Shown here: in pieces, positions 1 to 9,371 of the stretch
How positions within the stretch are numbered: the first letter of the stretch is position 1
Layout: the number at the start of each line of letters is the position of its first letter
Assembly (NCBI GenBank): GCA_003511165.1
Contig: DOJW01000004.1
Location: 62,001 to 126,000 of the forward strand
Direction: 5' to 3'
Length of the DNA stretch: 64,000 bases
Origin: Candidatus Dependentiae bacterium
GTDB taxonomy: Bacteria; Babelota; Babeliae; Babelales; UBA12411
Program-made: the position numbers and the translations under genes
Notes under the pieces: generated by a model
What the model saw: the letters and a program-made list of their open reading frames with translations, nothing else
What the model was told of the DNA's origin: nothing
The model's database searches: none

Positions 1-106
1 TTTTATGTAAAAAATTATCAACCAAACTTTTTTAATTTGAGTTTTTAAAACTCATGCAGTAACATGTTTTTGTTTGTTATTTTTCATTAAACATAAAGGA
101 GTAAAA

Positions 107-1321
107 ATGAAAATAAAAATCCAATCTTTAATAATTTCACTTGCCTTAATTGCACCTCAGATTTACAGCCAAGACACATGTGAAAAAGAATGTTGCACAA
201 CTCAAGAACAGTCTAAAACAAATATAACCCCGGCAACATCGAGTCAACTGGACCAAATAAAACAATTAATAGAACAGCTACGAGAAGAACTTGCAACCGT
301 GTTCAAAAATTTAAATGCAAATAAAGAAAGCTGTGAAGAAATAAATAAATTTTTCAAATCTGCGGAAAATGATTTAAATCCTCAAACAGTAGATAGAGTC
401 TTAGAAAATCTAAAAGCTTTAACCCATTATGTTTATGATCAAATTTTTTGGATACTTGGAATGCGCGAAAGAGGAGTTACATACAAAACCGCAAAAGAAG
501 ATTTTGCCTCTTTATATAAACTTTATAGCGAAAAGTTTTTAACACTTCCTGTCATGAAAAATGTCGGATTAAAAATCGACGAACTAGCAAAACGAGAAGA
601 TAAAACTATCGATATAAACATTGAATCTCTAAAACTTAGCATCGAGCTTTTCAAAAATATGAAAACAATTTATGCAACAGTAAGAGAAATGAATCATGAT
701 TTGGAAGATCAAGATCGAATATCTGATTTAGAAAAAGATATAAACGAATTAGAAACATATCTAAAAGATTACGATCAATCAAAGTATGCTATCGCAAACG
801 AAAAACAATTTGAAACAATAAAAAAATATATTCAAACACTAAAACAAGCGGTAGAAAAATTCAAAAAATTCTTATCTACTGAAAGAATAGAAAAACTACA
901 AAGTTATCTATCTTGGATAGAAGAACATATAACTACAAAAAACTGCGGTATTATTTGTAATGATTTAATCGACCAGTTAAAAGAAGAATTATGCGATTAT
1001 TACAATCACATATTACCTGTATATCCAGAAATTTCAGATAACAAATATGATCTAATTACTGAAATGGTAAAAAATAATCCTGAACTTATCAAAATCCAAC
1101 AAAATATATTTGATCATTTTGGAACCATATTAATTGATGATCTAGAAGACTCAAAAGAAATTAATTTCCAAGCAATTTTAGGTGAAGCTGATGTCTTCAA
1201 CAAAAATATGAATAAAAAACTTATCATTGTAGAAGCGATGGTAAAAGAAATAGAAAATCTTGATACATTTGCAAAAACATTTAACGAAGTCTTTGAGAAA
1301 ATTAAAAACGAAAACAAATAA
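107..1321 (+). CDS. secreted helical/coiled-coil protein of unknown function
   Basis: I do not recognise a family. The 404-residue product opens with a clear Sec signal peptide (MKIKIQSL, then a hydrophobic stretch ending near IYSQ at about residue 22). A Cys-rich patch follows (CEKECC), and then a long, highly charged Lys/Glu-rich region with heptad-like spacing that should be mostly alpha-helical or coiled coil. I chose the ATG at 107 because AAAGGAG lies five bases upstream. An in-frame TTG at 74 would add eleven residues before the signal peptide and has no ribosome binding site. A strong terminator follows directly. The protein is probably exported to the periplasm or outside the cell. 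A role at the host interface is only a guess. Confidence 0.7.
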   Translation: MKIKIQSLIISLALIAPQIYSQDTCEKECCTTQEQSKTNITPATSSQLDQIKQLIEQLREELATVFKNLNANKESCEEINKFFKSAENDLNPQTVDRVLENLKALTHYVYDQIFWILGMRERGVTYKTAKEDFASLYKLYSEKFLTLPVMKNVGLKIDELAKREDKTIDINIESLKLSIELFKNMKTIYATVREMNHDLEDQDRISDLEKDINELETYLKDYDQSKYAIANEKQFETIKKYIQTLKQAVEKFKKFLSTERIEKLQSYLSWIEEHITTKNCGIICNDLIDQLKEELCDYYNHILPVYPEISDNKYDLITEMVKNNPELIKIQQNIFDHFGTILIDDLEDSKEINFQAILGEADVFNKNMNKKLIIVEAMVKEIENLDTFAKTFNEVFEKIKNENK

Positions 1322-1340
1322 CAAAATTTTATAAACAATA

Positions 1341-1373
1341 AAAAGAGGCTCGGAAATTTTCGAGCCTCTTTTT
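1341..1373. terminator. bidirectional intrinsic terminator
   Basis: A 12-bp perfect inverted repeat (AAAAGAGGCTCG / CGAGCCTCTTTT) with an eight-base loop lies between the convergent genes ending at 1321 and 1396. It has A-tracts and T-tracts on both sides, so it can stop transcription from either direction. Confidence 0.85.
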
Positions 1374-1395
1374 ATTCGATATTCAGATTTAGCAA

Positions 1396-1662
1396 TTACC
1401 TATTACGTAACTCTCTTTCTAATTCGGCCAATTGAAGTCTTGCCAAACATCCTAAATAATCAGACAGCGGATCTGCCTCCAATTCGCCAATCAGCTCCAT
1501 CAATTTTGTATAATCTCCGTATTCCATGTACTTTCTTTCTCTAACAGTTGCAATTGTTTCCCTAAACTCTTTAAGCACCTCTGCATCTGGTCTACCTACT
1601 ACAAAACATGGTGTTGCAATCGCGGCCGCAAAAGCAAATATAATTAAACGTTTGTTTTTCAT
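1396..1662 (-). CDS. small secreted protein of unknown function
   Basis: The 88-residue product has a signal peptide (MKNKRL, then an Ala/Phe-rich hydrophobic core to about residue 23) and a short charged helical remainder. I recognise no family. The ATG at 1662 is preferred over an in-frame TTG at 1674. An AAGGA lies 12 bases upstream of the ATG, a somewhat long spacing. The gene begins 26 bases after the mnmG stop on the same strand, so it is probably co-transcribed with mnmG and ends at the shared terminator at 1341-1373. Export of the mature 65-residue peptide is inferred from the leader only. Confidence 0.6.
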   Translation of the reverse strand: MKNKRLIIFAFAAAIATPCFVVGRPDAEVLKEFRETIATVRERKYMEYGDYTKLMELIGELEADPLSDYLGCLARLQLAELERELRNR

Positions 1663-1688
1663 ACGATTTTCCAATCCTTGTAAAATGA

Positions 1689-3560
1689 TTAATAAAATAA
1701 ATTTGTTTTAATTTTTTCGCAAATGCGAATTTGAAATATGAGAAGTGATATTGCAGCTGGAGTCATACCAGGAATGAGCTGTGCTTGAGCAATATTTGCA
1801 GGTTTAAATTTTGTTAATTTTTGTTGTAGCTCGACACATAATCCAGGTAAATCTTTGTAATCAAAATTTTGTGGAATGTGTAAACTTTGATATCGAGAAG
1901 CTTTTTCAACTTCACGAACTTCGCGTTGCAAATAACCTTCGTATTTTATCTCTGCATGGATATTGAGCAAAACTCTGCTATTTAATAAATATTGATACTC
2001 CAAATTATTTTGTAATAATTTTTCTGCAAGCAGTTCTTTTGCCCGCTGTTTTATCTCATCTGTAAACTCTATAACAAAAAATGATTTATACAGTTCATCA
2101 TTTCGATTTACTGATTTTATAAGTTCAACAGATTTTTGAATGATATTTTTTTCTCTCAAAAATTGTTCATACATTTCATCACTAATTAATCCCAAATCTC
2201 TTGCATGAGGCATTAGTCGCAAAAATGTATTATCTTGTCGCAAAAGAAGTCTACGTTCAGCGCGCGATGTAAACATTCGATAAGGCTCATCAATACCGAT
2301 AGTCACAAGATCATCAATCATAACGCCAATATAACTTTCATTACGATTTAAAATAAAAGGGTCTTTATTATTAACTTTTAAATGCGCATTTATCGCAGCG
2401 ACCAATCCTTGGCCAGCTGCTTCTTCGTATCCGGTTGTTCCATTTATTTGTCCTGCAAAAAATAAATTTTCTACATTTTTTGCTTCAAGCGAATGTTTTA
2501 AATTTGTTGGCGGCAAAAAATCATATTCGATTGCGTATCCGGCGCGCGCAATTTCTGCATTTTCAAAACCTTTGATACTACGAATATAATCAATTTGAAC
2601 ATCAAGCGGCAAAGATGTTGAAAGACCAGCTGGATAAACTTCATCACTTTCTAAACCTTCAGGCTCAACAAAAACATGATGTGTTTTGCGATCTGGAAAT
2701 CTTGCAACTTTGTCTTCGATCGAAGGACAATATCTTGGTCCAATTCCTGTGATAGCACCACCAAATCTAGCTGATCGTGCGAAATTGCTTCGAATAATTT
2801 CGTGAGTACTTTCATTTGTGGCAGTTACAAAACATGAAACTTTTTCTTCGCTTTGCACACCATCAAATTCATAAAGAAAGTCTAGTTGATGAGATTCGTG
2901 CTGATCAAATTTTGAGTAATCAAGTGATGATTTCAAAAGCCTTGGAGGTGTTCCTGTTTTTAATCTTCCAAGTTTTATGCCCAAAATTTCTTGCAACGAA
3001 CCTGTCAAAAATGTTGCAGCCGGTTCACCCTCTCTCCCAGAACTGTGATTTTTTAAACCGATATGAACAGTTCCATTCAAAAATGTACCAACAGTGACAA
3101 CGACAGATTTTGCAAAAAATTCTTCGCCAGATGCTACTTTAATACCGATCACTTTATTTTTATTTTCTAGTTTTTCAAATAAAAGCGAAGCAACTTCTCC
3201 TTGAAATATTTCTAAATTTTTAGTTTGAGATAAAATTTCTTGCGCCAATTTTGAATATTTAAATTTATCAACTTGAACTCGTAGTCCTTGTACAGCTGGA
3301 CCCTTGCTAGTATTTAACATTCGTGCTTGCAAATGTGATTTACTACAAAGTTTTGGCATCAAACCATTAAAAGCTGCGATTTCATAAACAATGTGACCTT
3401 TACCCAGTCCACCTATCGATGGATTGCATGGACACCAGGCTATTCGATCTTTTTTTATTGTTACAAGTAATGTTTTTGATCCCAAATTAGCAGCAACGTA
3501 TGCTGCTTCACAACCGGCATGTCCACCACCAACAATAATCACATCATATTTTTCAAGCAT
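1689..3560 (-). CDS. mnmG: tRNA uridine-5-carboxymethylaminomethyl synthesis enzyme MnmG (GidA)
   Basis: MnmG is the FAD-dependent partner of MnmE. Together they install the cmnm5/nm5 group on U34 of tRNAs that read split codon boxes. The 623-residue length matches the family. The sequence shows the N-terminal dinucleotide-binding motif VGGGHAGCEAA, the IGPRYCPSIEDK segment and the SRAERRLLLRQDN segment. The helical C-terminus ends in IPGMTPAAISLL. I took the ATG at 3560, four bases after GGTGGG; a GTG at 3569 is an alternative. The start overlaps the stop of the upstream F-box gene by eight bases, which suggests translational coupling. mnmE (36924) and mnmA (32534) also lie in this window, so the pathway looks complete. 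Confidence 0.97.
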   Translation of the reverse strand: MLEKYDVIIVGGGHAGCEAAYVAANLGSKTLLVTIKKDRIAWCPCNPSIGGLGKGHIVYEIAAFNGLMPKLCSKSHLQARMLNTSKGPAVQGLRVQVDKFKYSKLAQEILSQTKNLEIFQGEVASLLFEKLENKNKVIGIKVASGEEFFAKSVVVTVGTFLNGTVHIGLKNHSSGREGEPAATFLTGSLQEILGIKLGRLKTGTPPRLLKSSLDYSKFDQHESHQLDFLYEFDGVQSEEKVSCFVTATNESTHEIIRSNFARSARFGGAITGIGPRYCPSIEDKVARFPDRKTHHVFVEPEGLESDEVYPAGLSTSLPLDVQIDYIRSIKGFENAEIARAGYAIEYDFLPPTNLKHSLEAKNVENLFFAGQINGTTGYEEAAGQGLVAAINAHLKVNNKDPFILNRNESYIGVMIDDLVTIGIDEPYRMFTSRAERRLLLRQDNTFLRLMPHARDLGLISDEMYEQFLREKNIIQKSVELIKSVNRNDELYKSFFVIEFTDEIKQRAKELLAEKLLQNNLEYQYLLNSRVLLNIHAEIKYEGYLQREVREVEKASRYQSLHIPQNFDYKDLPGLCVELQQKLTKFKPANIAQAQLIPGMTPAAISLLIFQIRICEKIKTNLFY

Positions 3561-4758
3561 AAATCCCACCTACGGATGCCCAAACAGTACCTTCAAAAGG
3601 ATATCTCCTAACAGTTCTTCGCAGCGGAGATTGCCATGCAATAAAAATATGTTCCAATTGTTCTCTAAGCATGCCCACTTGTTCACGAGTGACATTACAA
3701 CCATCTATTTTGATAGCTCTCAGATTTTTTGCCATTCGAATAAATTCAGCAATAAATTCTGATGATAAATTTGGATTCTGGGATATATCCAAAGCCTGAA
3801 TTAATGGACAAATCGTTAATAATGTTAATAATGCAGAACCCGAAATATTTGAACCTGGAATAGATAAAGTTTTGAGATTTGGACAACTTTGTAAAAAATT
3901 AATTAAAAAATCTTCTGGATATTCAGATGTATTACTCAATTCTAATCGCCCCAATCTTTTACATAATTCTTTGTTTTTTGAAAATTCTTGCAAAATTTTT
4001 GGAATAGTAAATCTAAAACCTAAAGATTTCAAATTTGGCAGAGAATTAACAAAAGTAGCTACATCCTCCAAGGCCAAATTCGTTCTACCACAAAAATCAA
4101 ACTCCTCAATATTTTGGTTCCCAACCAAAGGCTGAAGCTGTTCTTTTGTTATTTCAAGACCCAAACTTAATACCAAGTTTTCAGATTTATAAATTTCACT
4201 CGCAAGGAATACGGGAACTATGGCTTTTGATAAACCTCCGATTGTAAGATTTAAAGAATAACTTAAAATATCCTTATTTCTTTTTAAATTAATTTTCAAA
4301 CCTTTTAATATAGCTTCCCAACGATCGCCTTTACTCAAAGAACAATTTAATTCAACATTTCTCCATATAGGCCTATCAGTAAAAAAACGTTCAAGATTTT
4401 GTGGAGAAAACATCATAAAATAATTTAGACTTATACTCTCTAAATATGGGAATCTTATTTCTAATGCATTTAATTTTTCATCATCCCAAGGTCGAACTTT
4501 ACAAACCTGTCCACCCGGTAATAAATCTACTCCCGGAATTACAAACATTTGAGAATGTTGAGTTAAATTATAATCCCATCGCCTACAAACTCTTCTTAAT
4601 TCATAAGCCCTAGGCACATCTTTATCAATAGTTTCACTTAAAACCGAAGCCAAAAGCTCATCTGGCAAATCACCTAAACCTGCCTCTATTTTTGATAACG
4701 GTAAAAACCCAAAAAACAGTAAAATTATTAAAAAAGTGTTAGTTTTCTTTAAAATCAT
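3553..4758 (-). CDS. secreted F-box / leucine-rich-repeat protein
   Basis: The 401-residue protein has a signal peptide (residues 1-26, hydrophobic core IILLFFGFLP). Directly after it comes a convincing F-box (about residues 30-66: LPDELLASVLS, then VCRRW), the eukaryotic motif that docks substrate adaptors onto Skp1 in SCF ubiquitin ligases. The C-terminal half (about 235-375) carries degenerate leucine-rich repeats of the F-box/LRR type (NLKSLGF, CPNLKTLSIPG, IQALDISQN, NLRAIKIDG). The ATG at 4758 has AAGGG seven bases upstream. The ribosome site lies inside an extended hairpin (4759-4811). The gene overlaps mnmG by eight bases. F-box fold and leader are seen directly; a role as an exported effector that hijacks host ubiquitylation is inference. 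Confidence 0.85.
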   Translation of the reverse strand: MILKKTNTFLIILLFFGFLPLSKIEAGLGDLPDELLASVLSETIDKDVPRAYELRRVCRRWDYNLTQHSQMFVIPGVDLLPGGQVCKVRPWDDEKLNALEIRFPYLESISLNYFMMFSPQNLERFFTDRPIWRNVELNCSLSKGDRWEAILKGLKINLKRNKDILSYSLNLTIGGLSKAIVPVFLASEIYKSENLVLSLGLEITKEQLQPLVGNQNIEEFDFCGRTNLALEDVATFVNSLPNLKSLGFRFTIPKILQEFSKNKELCKRLGRLELSNTSEYPEDFLINFLQSCPNLKTLSIPGSNISGSALLTLLTICPLIQALDISQNPNLSSEFIAEFIRMAKNLRAIKIDGCNVTREQVGMLREQLEHIFIAWQSPLRRTVRRYPFEGTVWASVGGIYA

Positions 4759-4811
4759 AAAAAAGCCCTTATTTAAGAATAAAAAATATTCCTAATTATA
4801 AAGGCTTTTTA
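4759..4811 (-). terminator. extended hairpin in the F-box gene leader (terminator or attenuator)
   Basis: On the minus strand, AAAAAGCCTT pairs with AAGGGCTTTTT across an inner stem AGGAATA/TATTCTT, leaving a T-tract that runs straight into the ATG at 4758. It looks like a terminator for the oxidoreductase gene ending at 4843. Its 3' arm, however, contains the AAGGG ribosome binding site of the F-box gene, so it could also limit that gene's translation. Confidence 0.5.
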
Positions 4812-4842
4812 GACTTTTAAAAGTGGTAAAAATTAAGATAAA

Positions 4843-6438
4843 TTATCGCTTCCAATTCAAAATATCATGTTTGCACCAAATACCTGCAATCACGACCGCT
4901 TCAATTCCACCTGCCTTAGCTGAAGCACTTGCCAAATATAAACCTTCAATTGGCGATTTAAAATAAGGAACATTCTTATTTTTTGACCTATCAAAAGCAT
5001 ATATCGCACCTTCAGGCATAGAAGTATATCTTTCAAAAGTGTAAGGCGTCGAAATATCACGCACAAGAATCTTTTTGCTTAAATTTGGAATGATAGTTTC
5101 TGCTTTAGCTATTAGCTGATTTGCCGTTTTTTCTTTTAACTCTGTATACTCAGGACTTTTTGAAGAATGAAAATCTTTGTAATCTATCAATTTAATTAGC
5201 GTAACAACAGATTTATTAGCAGGCGCTAATGACTTATCTACATTGGTACTAATAAGCATATATAACCCATTATCCAAACTTACAACAAGGCTTGCTGGAA
5301 TCTTAGACAAATCCATATCAAGACCCAAATGAACCACAAATGCTGATGTCGACATTTTAAGATTTTTAATATCTAAAATGAATTTGTCTGAAAACTCTTT
5401 GGAGTCAACCAAATTCAAAAATAAAGTTTTAGCATTTGCATTCGCAATCACAATCGAAGATTTGAAAATCTTATCACCAACACAAACACCTTCTACCGTT
5501 TTATCTTTTATCAAAACTTTATCAACTTTATGATCAGCTAAAACAACTCCACCATGACTTTCAATCAATTTTTTAAGAGCTAGAGCAAAACCCCCAGGAC
5601 CGCCTTTTGGATAATACCCACCAAATATAAAATAGCTCAAATTTGCTAGCAAAGCAGTAAGGGCGGGTGTTTTATCCGCTTCTAATCCTAAATATCCAAG
5701 AAGTGATTTTAAAAATGCTTTTAAATTTTCATCTTTAAAAAATTCGTCCAATTTTTGTTGATAATTTTTATTCATCCACTTAGATATATTTTGACCAGAA
5801 GATAAAGACTGCATCTTTTCTTTTCCAAACAACTCTACAAGTTGTTCTTTATCCAATCGAATGCCATAAAATTCAAAAACTAAAGGATCATTAATTTCTT
5901 CGTAAGCCGCCTTTGCTTGTGCAAAAAACAGTTTTATATTTTCAGATTCACTTGGAAATCTTGCGTAAAGATACTTAACAAAGCCTTCGTAATCATTTGG
6001 AAGAACTAATTTTTCACCATTTAAAATATATTCTCTTGTATGTTTTACAAAAAGATCATCTTTTCTAAGATTTAATTGTTTCAACAAATATGTAACAGAA
6101 CCACGTTCCCACAATCCGCTAACATCTTCGCCACCTGTTCCAAAAGTAAATTCATCTCTACCGTAAGAAGAGCTAAATCCACCAATCTGATGTGATTGCT
6201 CCAAAACTAAAACTTTAAAGCCTTCTTTGGCCAGCAAGGAAGCACTTGTTAAACCACCGATTCCACTTCCAACCACAATCGCATCATATTCATTAATAGC
6301 TTTAGTAGATTTTAAATCAAATTTAGCTTTCCATTTTGGTTTATAAGAAATATCATAATCTTGCTTTTGATTACCACAAGCAGATAACACTATAACAAAC
6401 AAAATCAAAAATAATTTTCCAAAATCTTTTAAATTCAT
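4843..6438 (-). CDS. FAD-dependent oxidoreductase lipoprotein, phytoene desaturase / retinol saturase type
   Basis: The 531-residue product begins with a lipoprotein signal whose lipobox is LSAC (Cys21), so it should be membrane-anchored. After a linker comes the Rossmann motif VGSGIGG (57-62), followed by the ligand strand ending VLVLEQSHQIGGFSSSYG. A C-terminal segment (GLYLASASAKAGGIEAVVIAG) is typical of the CrtI/CrtISO/RetSat-like flavoprotein superfamily. These enzymes desaturate, isomerise or saturate polyene or isoprenoid substrates. No carotenoid or retinoid genes lie nearby, so the substrate is unknown. Anchoring as a lipoprotein is unusual for this family. The neighbours on the same strand are a Cache-domain protein upstream and the F-box protein downstream. 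Confidence 0.8.
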   Translation of the reverse strand: MNLKDFGKLFLILFVIVLSACGNQKQDYDISYKPKWKAKFDLKSTKAINEYDAIVVGSGIGGLTSASLLAKEGFKVLVLEQSHQIGGFSSSYGRDEFTFGTGGEDVSGLWERGSVTYLLKQLNLRKDDLFVKHTREYILNGEKLVLPNDYEGFVKYLYARFPSESENIKLFFAQAKAAYEEINDPLVFEFYGIRLDKEQLVELFGKEKMQSLSSGQNISKWMNKNYQQKLDEFFKDENLKAFLKSLLGYLGLEADKTPALTALLANLSYFIFGGYYPKGGPGGFALALKKLIESHGGVVLADHKVDKVLIKDKTVEGVCVGDKIFKSSIVIANANAKTLFLNLVDSKEFSDKFILDIKNLKMSTSAFVVHLGLDMDLSKIPASLVVSLDNGLYMLISTNVDKSLAPANKSVVTLIKLIDYKDFHSSKSPEYTELKEKTANQLIAKAETIIPNLSKKILVRDISTPYTFERYTSMPEGAIYAFDRSKNKNVPYFKSPIEGLYLASASAKAGGIEAVVIAGIWCKHDILNWKR

Positions 6439-6495
6439 AAAACATCCTTATTGCGATAAAAATCTATATAAAAAATAATTTTTAAAATAACAATT

Positions 6496-8610
6496 TTAGT
6501 AAAAAATAAATACTGAAATTAAAAACATTATTAATAAAAACGCTGGCCAGAAAAACACTTTGACAAGCAAATTATTTTTATATGATATAAAAGCTATTTT
6601 ATATTTCTGCGCATAAAAAATCATATCTACCAGTAACAAAACAATTACCAAATAAGGAATAATGTAAAAATATTCTAAATAAAATATGCCAGAGGGGAAA
6701 AATGATCTTCGAAGAGCAGAATGCGCAAATATCAAACCAACAAAAATTCCAGATATTAAAGTTATATTCGTTATTATATTTTCTTTTCTTACAGCTAATA
6801 AATTTATAAATAAAAGCAATAGAGAAACTAAAAGCGGTAAAAAATACATTATAAGAGGATCAACAATATTTCTTGTTGCCGAAATAGAAAAATCTAAAAG
6901 ATATCTTCTAACATTTTGCTTTGGTTGCTCAACCCCAAGATTAGCTTTCAAATCAATAGGTTTAAACGAAAAATAACTTTTTTCTATATTCCATATTTGT
7001 GAAAAATCTTCGACATTAATTCCAGGTAATGATTGAGGATTAATAAACTGATATCCTTCTAAATCGGGAATAAACAAAATATTTTTATCTAAGGATGGAT
7101 GATCAATCGTTAACACAATTTTATATTTATCTAAAGGATAAGCTACCGTCAAAGCCTGATCACTATCAAAAACTCCGTTAAATCTCCAAACTATCAATTC
7201 TTCTTTTGAATTTTTCTCAGTATGAATAATTCTTTTTTCATCGTATCTATCACACTCATTAATAATAAAATCACGTTGTATCTCCCGTCCGCTCAACAAA
7301 GGATATTTTTGCCAAACAAAACCACTAAGTTGAACATCATTTGTAGAAAAAGAAGATTCAATCGATCTTATTAAGATTCCTGTTTTAACTAAATAAAGTG
7401 GGGAATTATCTTTAATTTCTTCTTTAGAAGATTTGATAACATTATCAATTGTGTTCTTATCCAAAACCACTATATTTTGTAAATTTTTTTCTTGACCGTA
7501 TTTTCTTTGTATATGCCACAGAGAGATAATTCCTACAATTAAAAGAATAGAGGCTAAAATAGAAGCAATAGACAGATTTAATAAACTTCCTAGATAACTT
7601 TTAGTTAAAATAAAAATTAAAAAAAACAAAAACAATATTAAAAATGCTATTAATAAAACCCTGTATTTTCTTAGAAAATCGTTATATTGAGACCATACTT
7701 CATCTTGAATAGCGACAACACACAGTATCAAATTTGTTTGCGGAATAGGTTTATAATAAATAATCGCTTTTTGGCCTGTCTTTTCATTAACAAAAGAAGT
7801 TTTACCCTGCTTATTTTTCAAAATCTCATAACCAACTCTTTCAAGATCTTTATTTTTTCGCTCTTTAGCAACATCAAAAATAGATTTATCATTTCTGTAA
7901 TATTCCTCAATAGGATGCGATGCAAACTTCCCATCAATTTCAGAAATGACAAATGCATATCCACGCTTACCAAGCGACAAATTATTTACCATTGAACGCA
8001 CATTATCAAGTCTATGCAAGGCAGAAATAGCACCAATTGGCTTAGCATCTTTTAGCGGATTTGGAGCATAAAGGGGTTCTCCATAAGCTATCACATGTCC
8101 CTTTATAGCTGTTCCCCAGTAAGGTTCTGTTAACGATGGACCAAAATTGATTGGATAATAATACCAACTTGTTATTCCCTTTTTTTTATCTCGAGGAAGA
8201 GTGTAATCGTATTGTATAGGTCGCGGCTCTATAAGATTATCTGATCGTATAATAAAAATTGAAAATCTATCTTTTTTTTCAAAAATACCCGGCTCATAAG
8301 CTAGTACAAGACCGTGCAAATCTTGATTTTTCTTAACAGTATCCTCAATCAAATTGTATAACTCTTTTTCGCTCAAAAGTTTTTTCTTATCGATTATTTG
8401 TCTAAAATCTGAAACTAATTTTTTAAATTTTTGGAAATGATTACTAATATAATTAGTTGCATAATCCATCTCTTTGGAAATGCTCTTTTGCAAGTTGGTA
8501 TCAATCTGTTTTTGCATCTTAAAAAATTGATAAACAAAAAATGTAAAAGCTATCAAACTTACAAATAAACAACCAAGTAAAAATTTAAAAATTAATTTTT
8601 TATAATTCAC
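6496..8610 (-). CDS. Cache-domain multi-pass membrane protein without an output domain
   Basis: A 704-residue membrane protein. A transmembrane helix at about 10-30 precedes a large extracytoplasmic region (about 35-315) that looks like a double-Cache sensor (YEPGIFEKKDRFSIFI, ITSWYYYP, GEPLYAPNPL, GYAFVISEIDGKFASHP). Two helices follow (about 318-366), then a second exported domain to about 570, and four C-terminal helices. Cache domains normally bind small ligands in chemoreceptors or histidine kinases. I see no kinase, HAMP, GGDEF or methyl-accepting module. The start is GTG with AAGGAAA seven bases upstream. It is transcribed divergently from the HAD gene. Ligand and output are unknown. 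Confidence 0.65.
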   Translation of the reverse strand: MNYKKLIFKFLLGCLFVSLIAFTFFVYQFFKMQKQIDTNLQKSISKEMDYATNYISNHFQKFKKLVSDFRQIIDKKKLLSEKELYNLIEDTVKKNQDLHGLVLAYEPGIFEKKDRFSIFIIRSDNLIEPRPIQYDYTLPRDKKKGITSWYYYPINFGPSLTEPYWGTAIKGHVIAYGEPLYAPNPLKDAKPIGAISALHRLDNVRSMVNNLSLGKRGYAFVISEIDGKFASHPIEEYYRNDKSIFDVAKERKNKDLERVGYEILKNKQGKTSFVNEKTGQKAIIYYKPIPQTNLILCVVAIQDEVWSQYNDFLRKYRVLLIAFLILFLFFLIFILTKSYLGSLLNLSIASILASILLIVGIISLWHIQRKYGQEKNLQNIVVLDKNTIDNVIKSSKEEIKDNSPLYLVKTGILIRSIESSFSTNDVQLSGFVWQKYPLLSGREIQRDFIINECDRYDEKRIIHTEKNSKEELIVWRFNGVFDSDQALTVAYPLDKYKIVLTIDHPSLDKNILFIPDLEGYQFINPQSLPGINVEDFSQIWNIEKSYFSFKPIDLKANLGVEQPKQNVRRYLLDFSISATRNIVDPLIMYFLPLLVSLLLLFINLLAVRKENIITNITLISGIFVGLIFAHSALRRSFFPSGIFYLEYFYIIPYLVIVLLLVDMIFYAQKYKIAFISYKNNLLVKVFFWPAFLLIMFLISVFIFY

Positions 8611-8709
8611 TATTTTCCTTTTTTATTTTGAATTATTATAAAATTTACGTTTATTCTAAAAAACAGAAGTTACTAAAATCTATATTTTTAAAAGAATCTG
8701 GAGTTAACA

Positions 8710-9357
8710 ATGATAAACCTACAAATAACACCCGCAAATAAACCTCACATAAAATATCGTAATATTATCTTCGATTTAGGTAAGGTATTAATACAATGGA
8801 ATCCAGAAAAATTTATTACGGATATGCTCAAAATAAATAAAATAAATGAAGATGAATCACGTAATATTTTCAAAGCCTTCGGAACAAAAAATTGGTCTGA
8901 TTATGACCGTGGTACCACAACTCAACAAGAACTGGCTAAACTTTATACATCAAAAAAGGAAAAACAATATTTTCTAGATTTTTTAGAAATGTTACCAAGC
9001 TATCTTCAACCAATAGAACAAGGAGTAAATTGGCTAAATCTAGCACAAACCAAAGGGTATAAAGTTTATTTGCTTTCCAATTATCCTAAAGATCTTTATG
9101 AAAAAGCAGCATCACAATATGAGTTTTTCAATCGTATTGACGGAGCTGTAATTTCTTATCAAGTAAATAAAATCAAACCCGAGCCTGAAATATATCAAAC
9201 TTTACTTTCAAAATATGATTTAAAAGCAGAAGAATCGATTTTCATTGATGATCTAGAAGAAAATATTCGTGCTGGAAAATTATTAGGTATTGATGGAATA
9301 GTTTGCAACGATCACAATATAGTTGAAAAAAAGCTCAAAGAACTTTCTATTTTTTGA
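8710..9357 (+). CDS. HAD-superfamily hydrolase (subclass IA, YihX-like)
   Basis: The 215-residue enzyme shows all four HAD motifs. Motif I is FDLGKV, with nucleophile Asp22 in the D-x-G form seen in YihX-like sugar phosphatases. Motif II is the Ser in LLSNYP. Motif III is the Lys in NKIKPEPEIY. Motif IV is the Asp pair in FIDDLEENI. The helical cap lies between motifs I and II. Phosphatase activity on a small phosphorylated metabolite is expected from the family; the substrate cannot be told from sequence. The ATG at 8710 has GGAG eight bases upstream. The gene is divergent from the Cache-domain gene and converges closely on topA, with 14 bases between. Confidence 0.88.
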   Translation: MINLQITPANKPHIKYRNIIFDLGKVLIQWNPEKFITDMLKINKINEDESRNIFKAFGTKNWSDYDRGTTTQQELAKLYTSKKEKQYFLDFLEMLPSYLQPIEQGVNWLNLAQTKGYKVYLLSNYPKDLYEKAASQYEFFNRIDGAVISYQVNKIKPEPEIYQTLLSKYDLKAEESIFIDDLEENIRAGKLLGIDGIVCNDHNIVEKKLKELSIF

Positions 9358-9371
9358 TGCAATTCAGTTTT

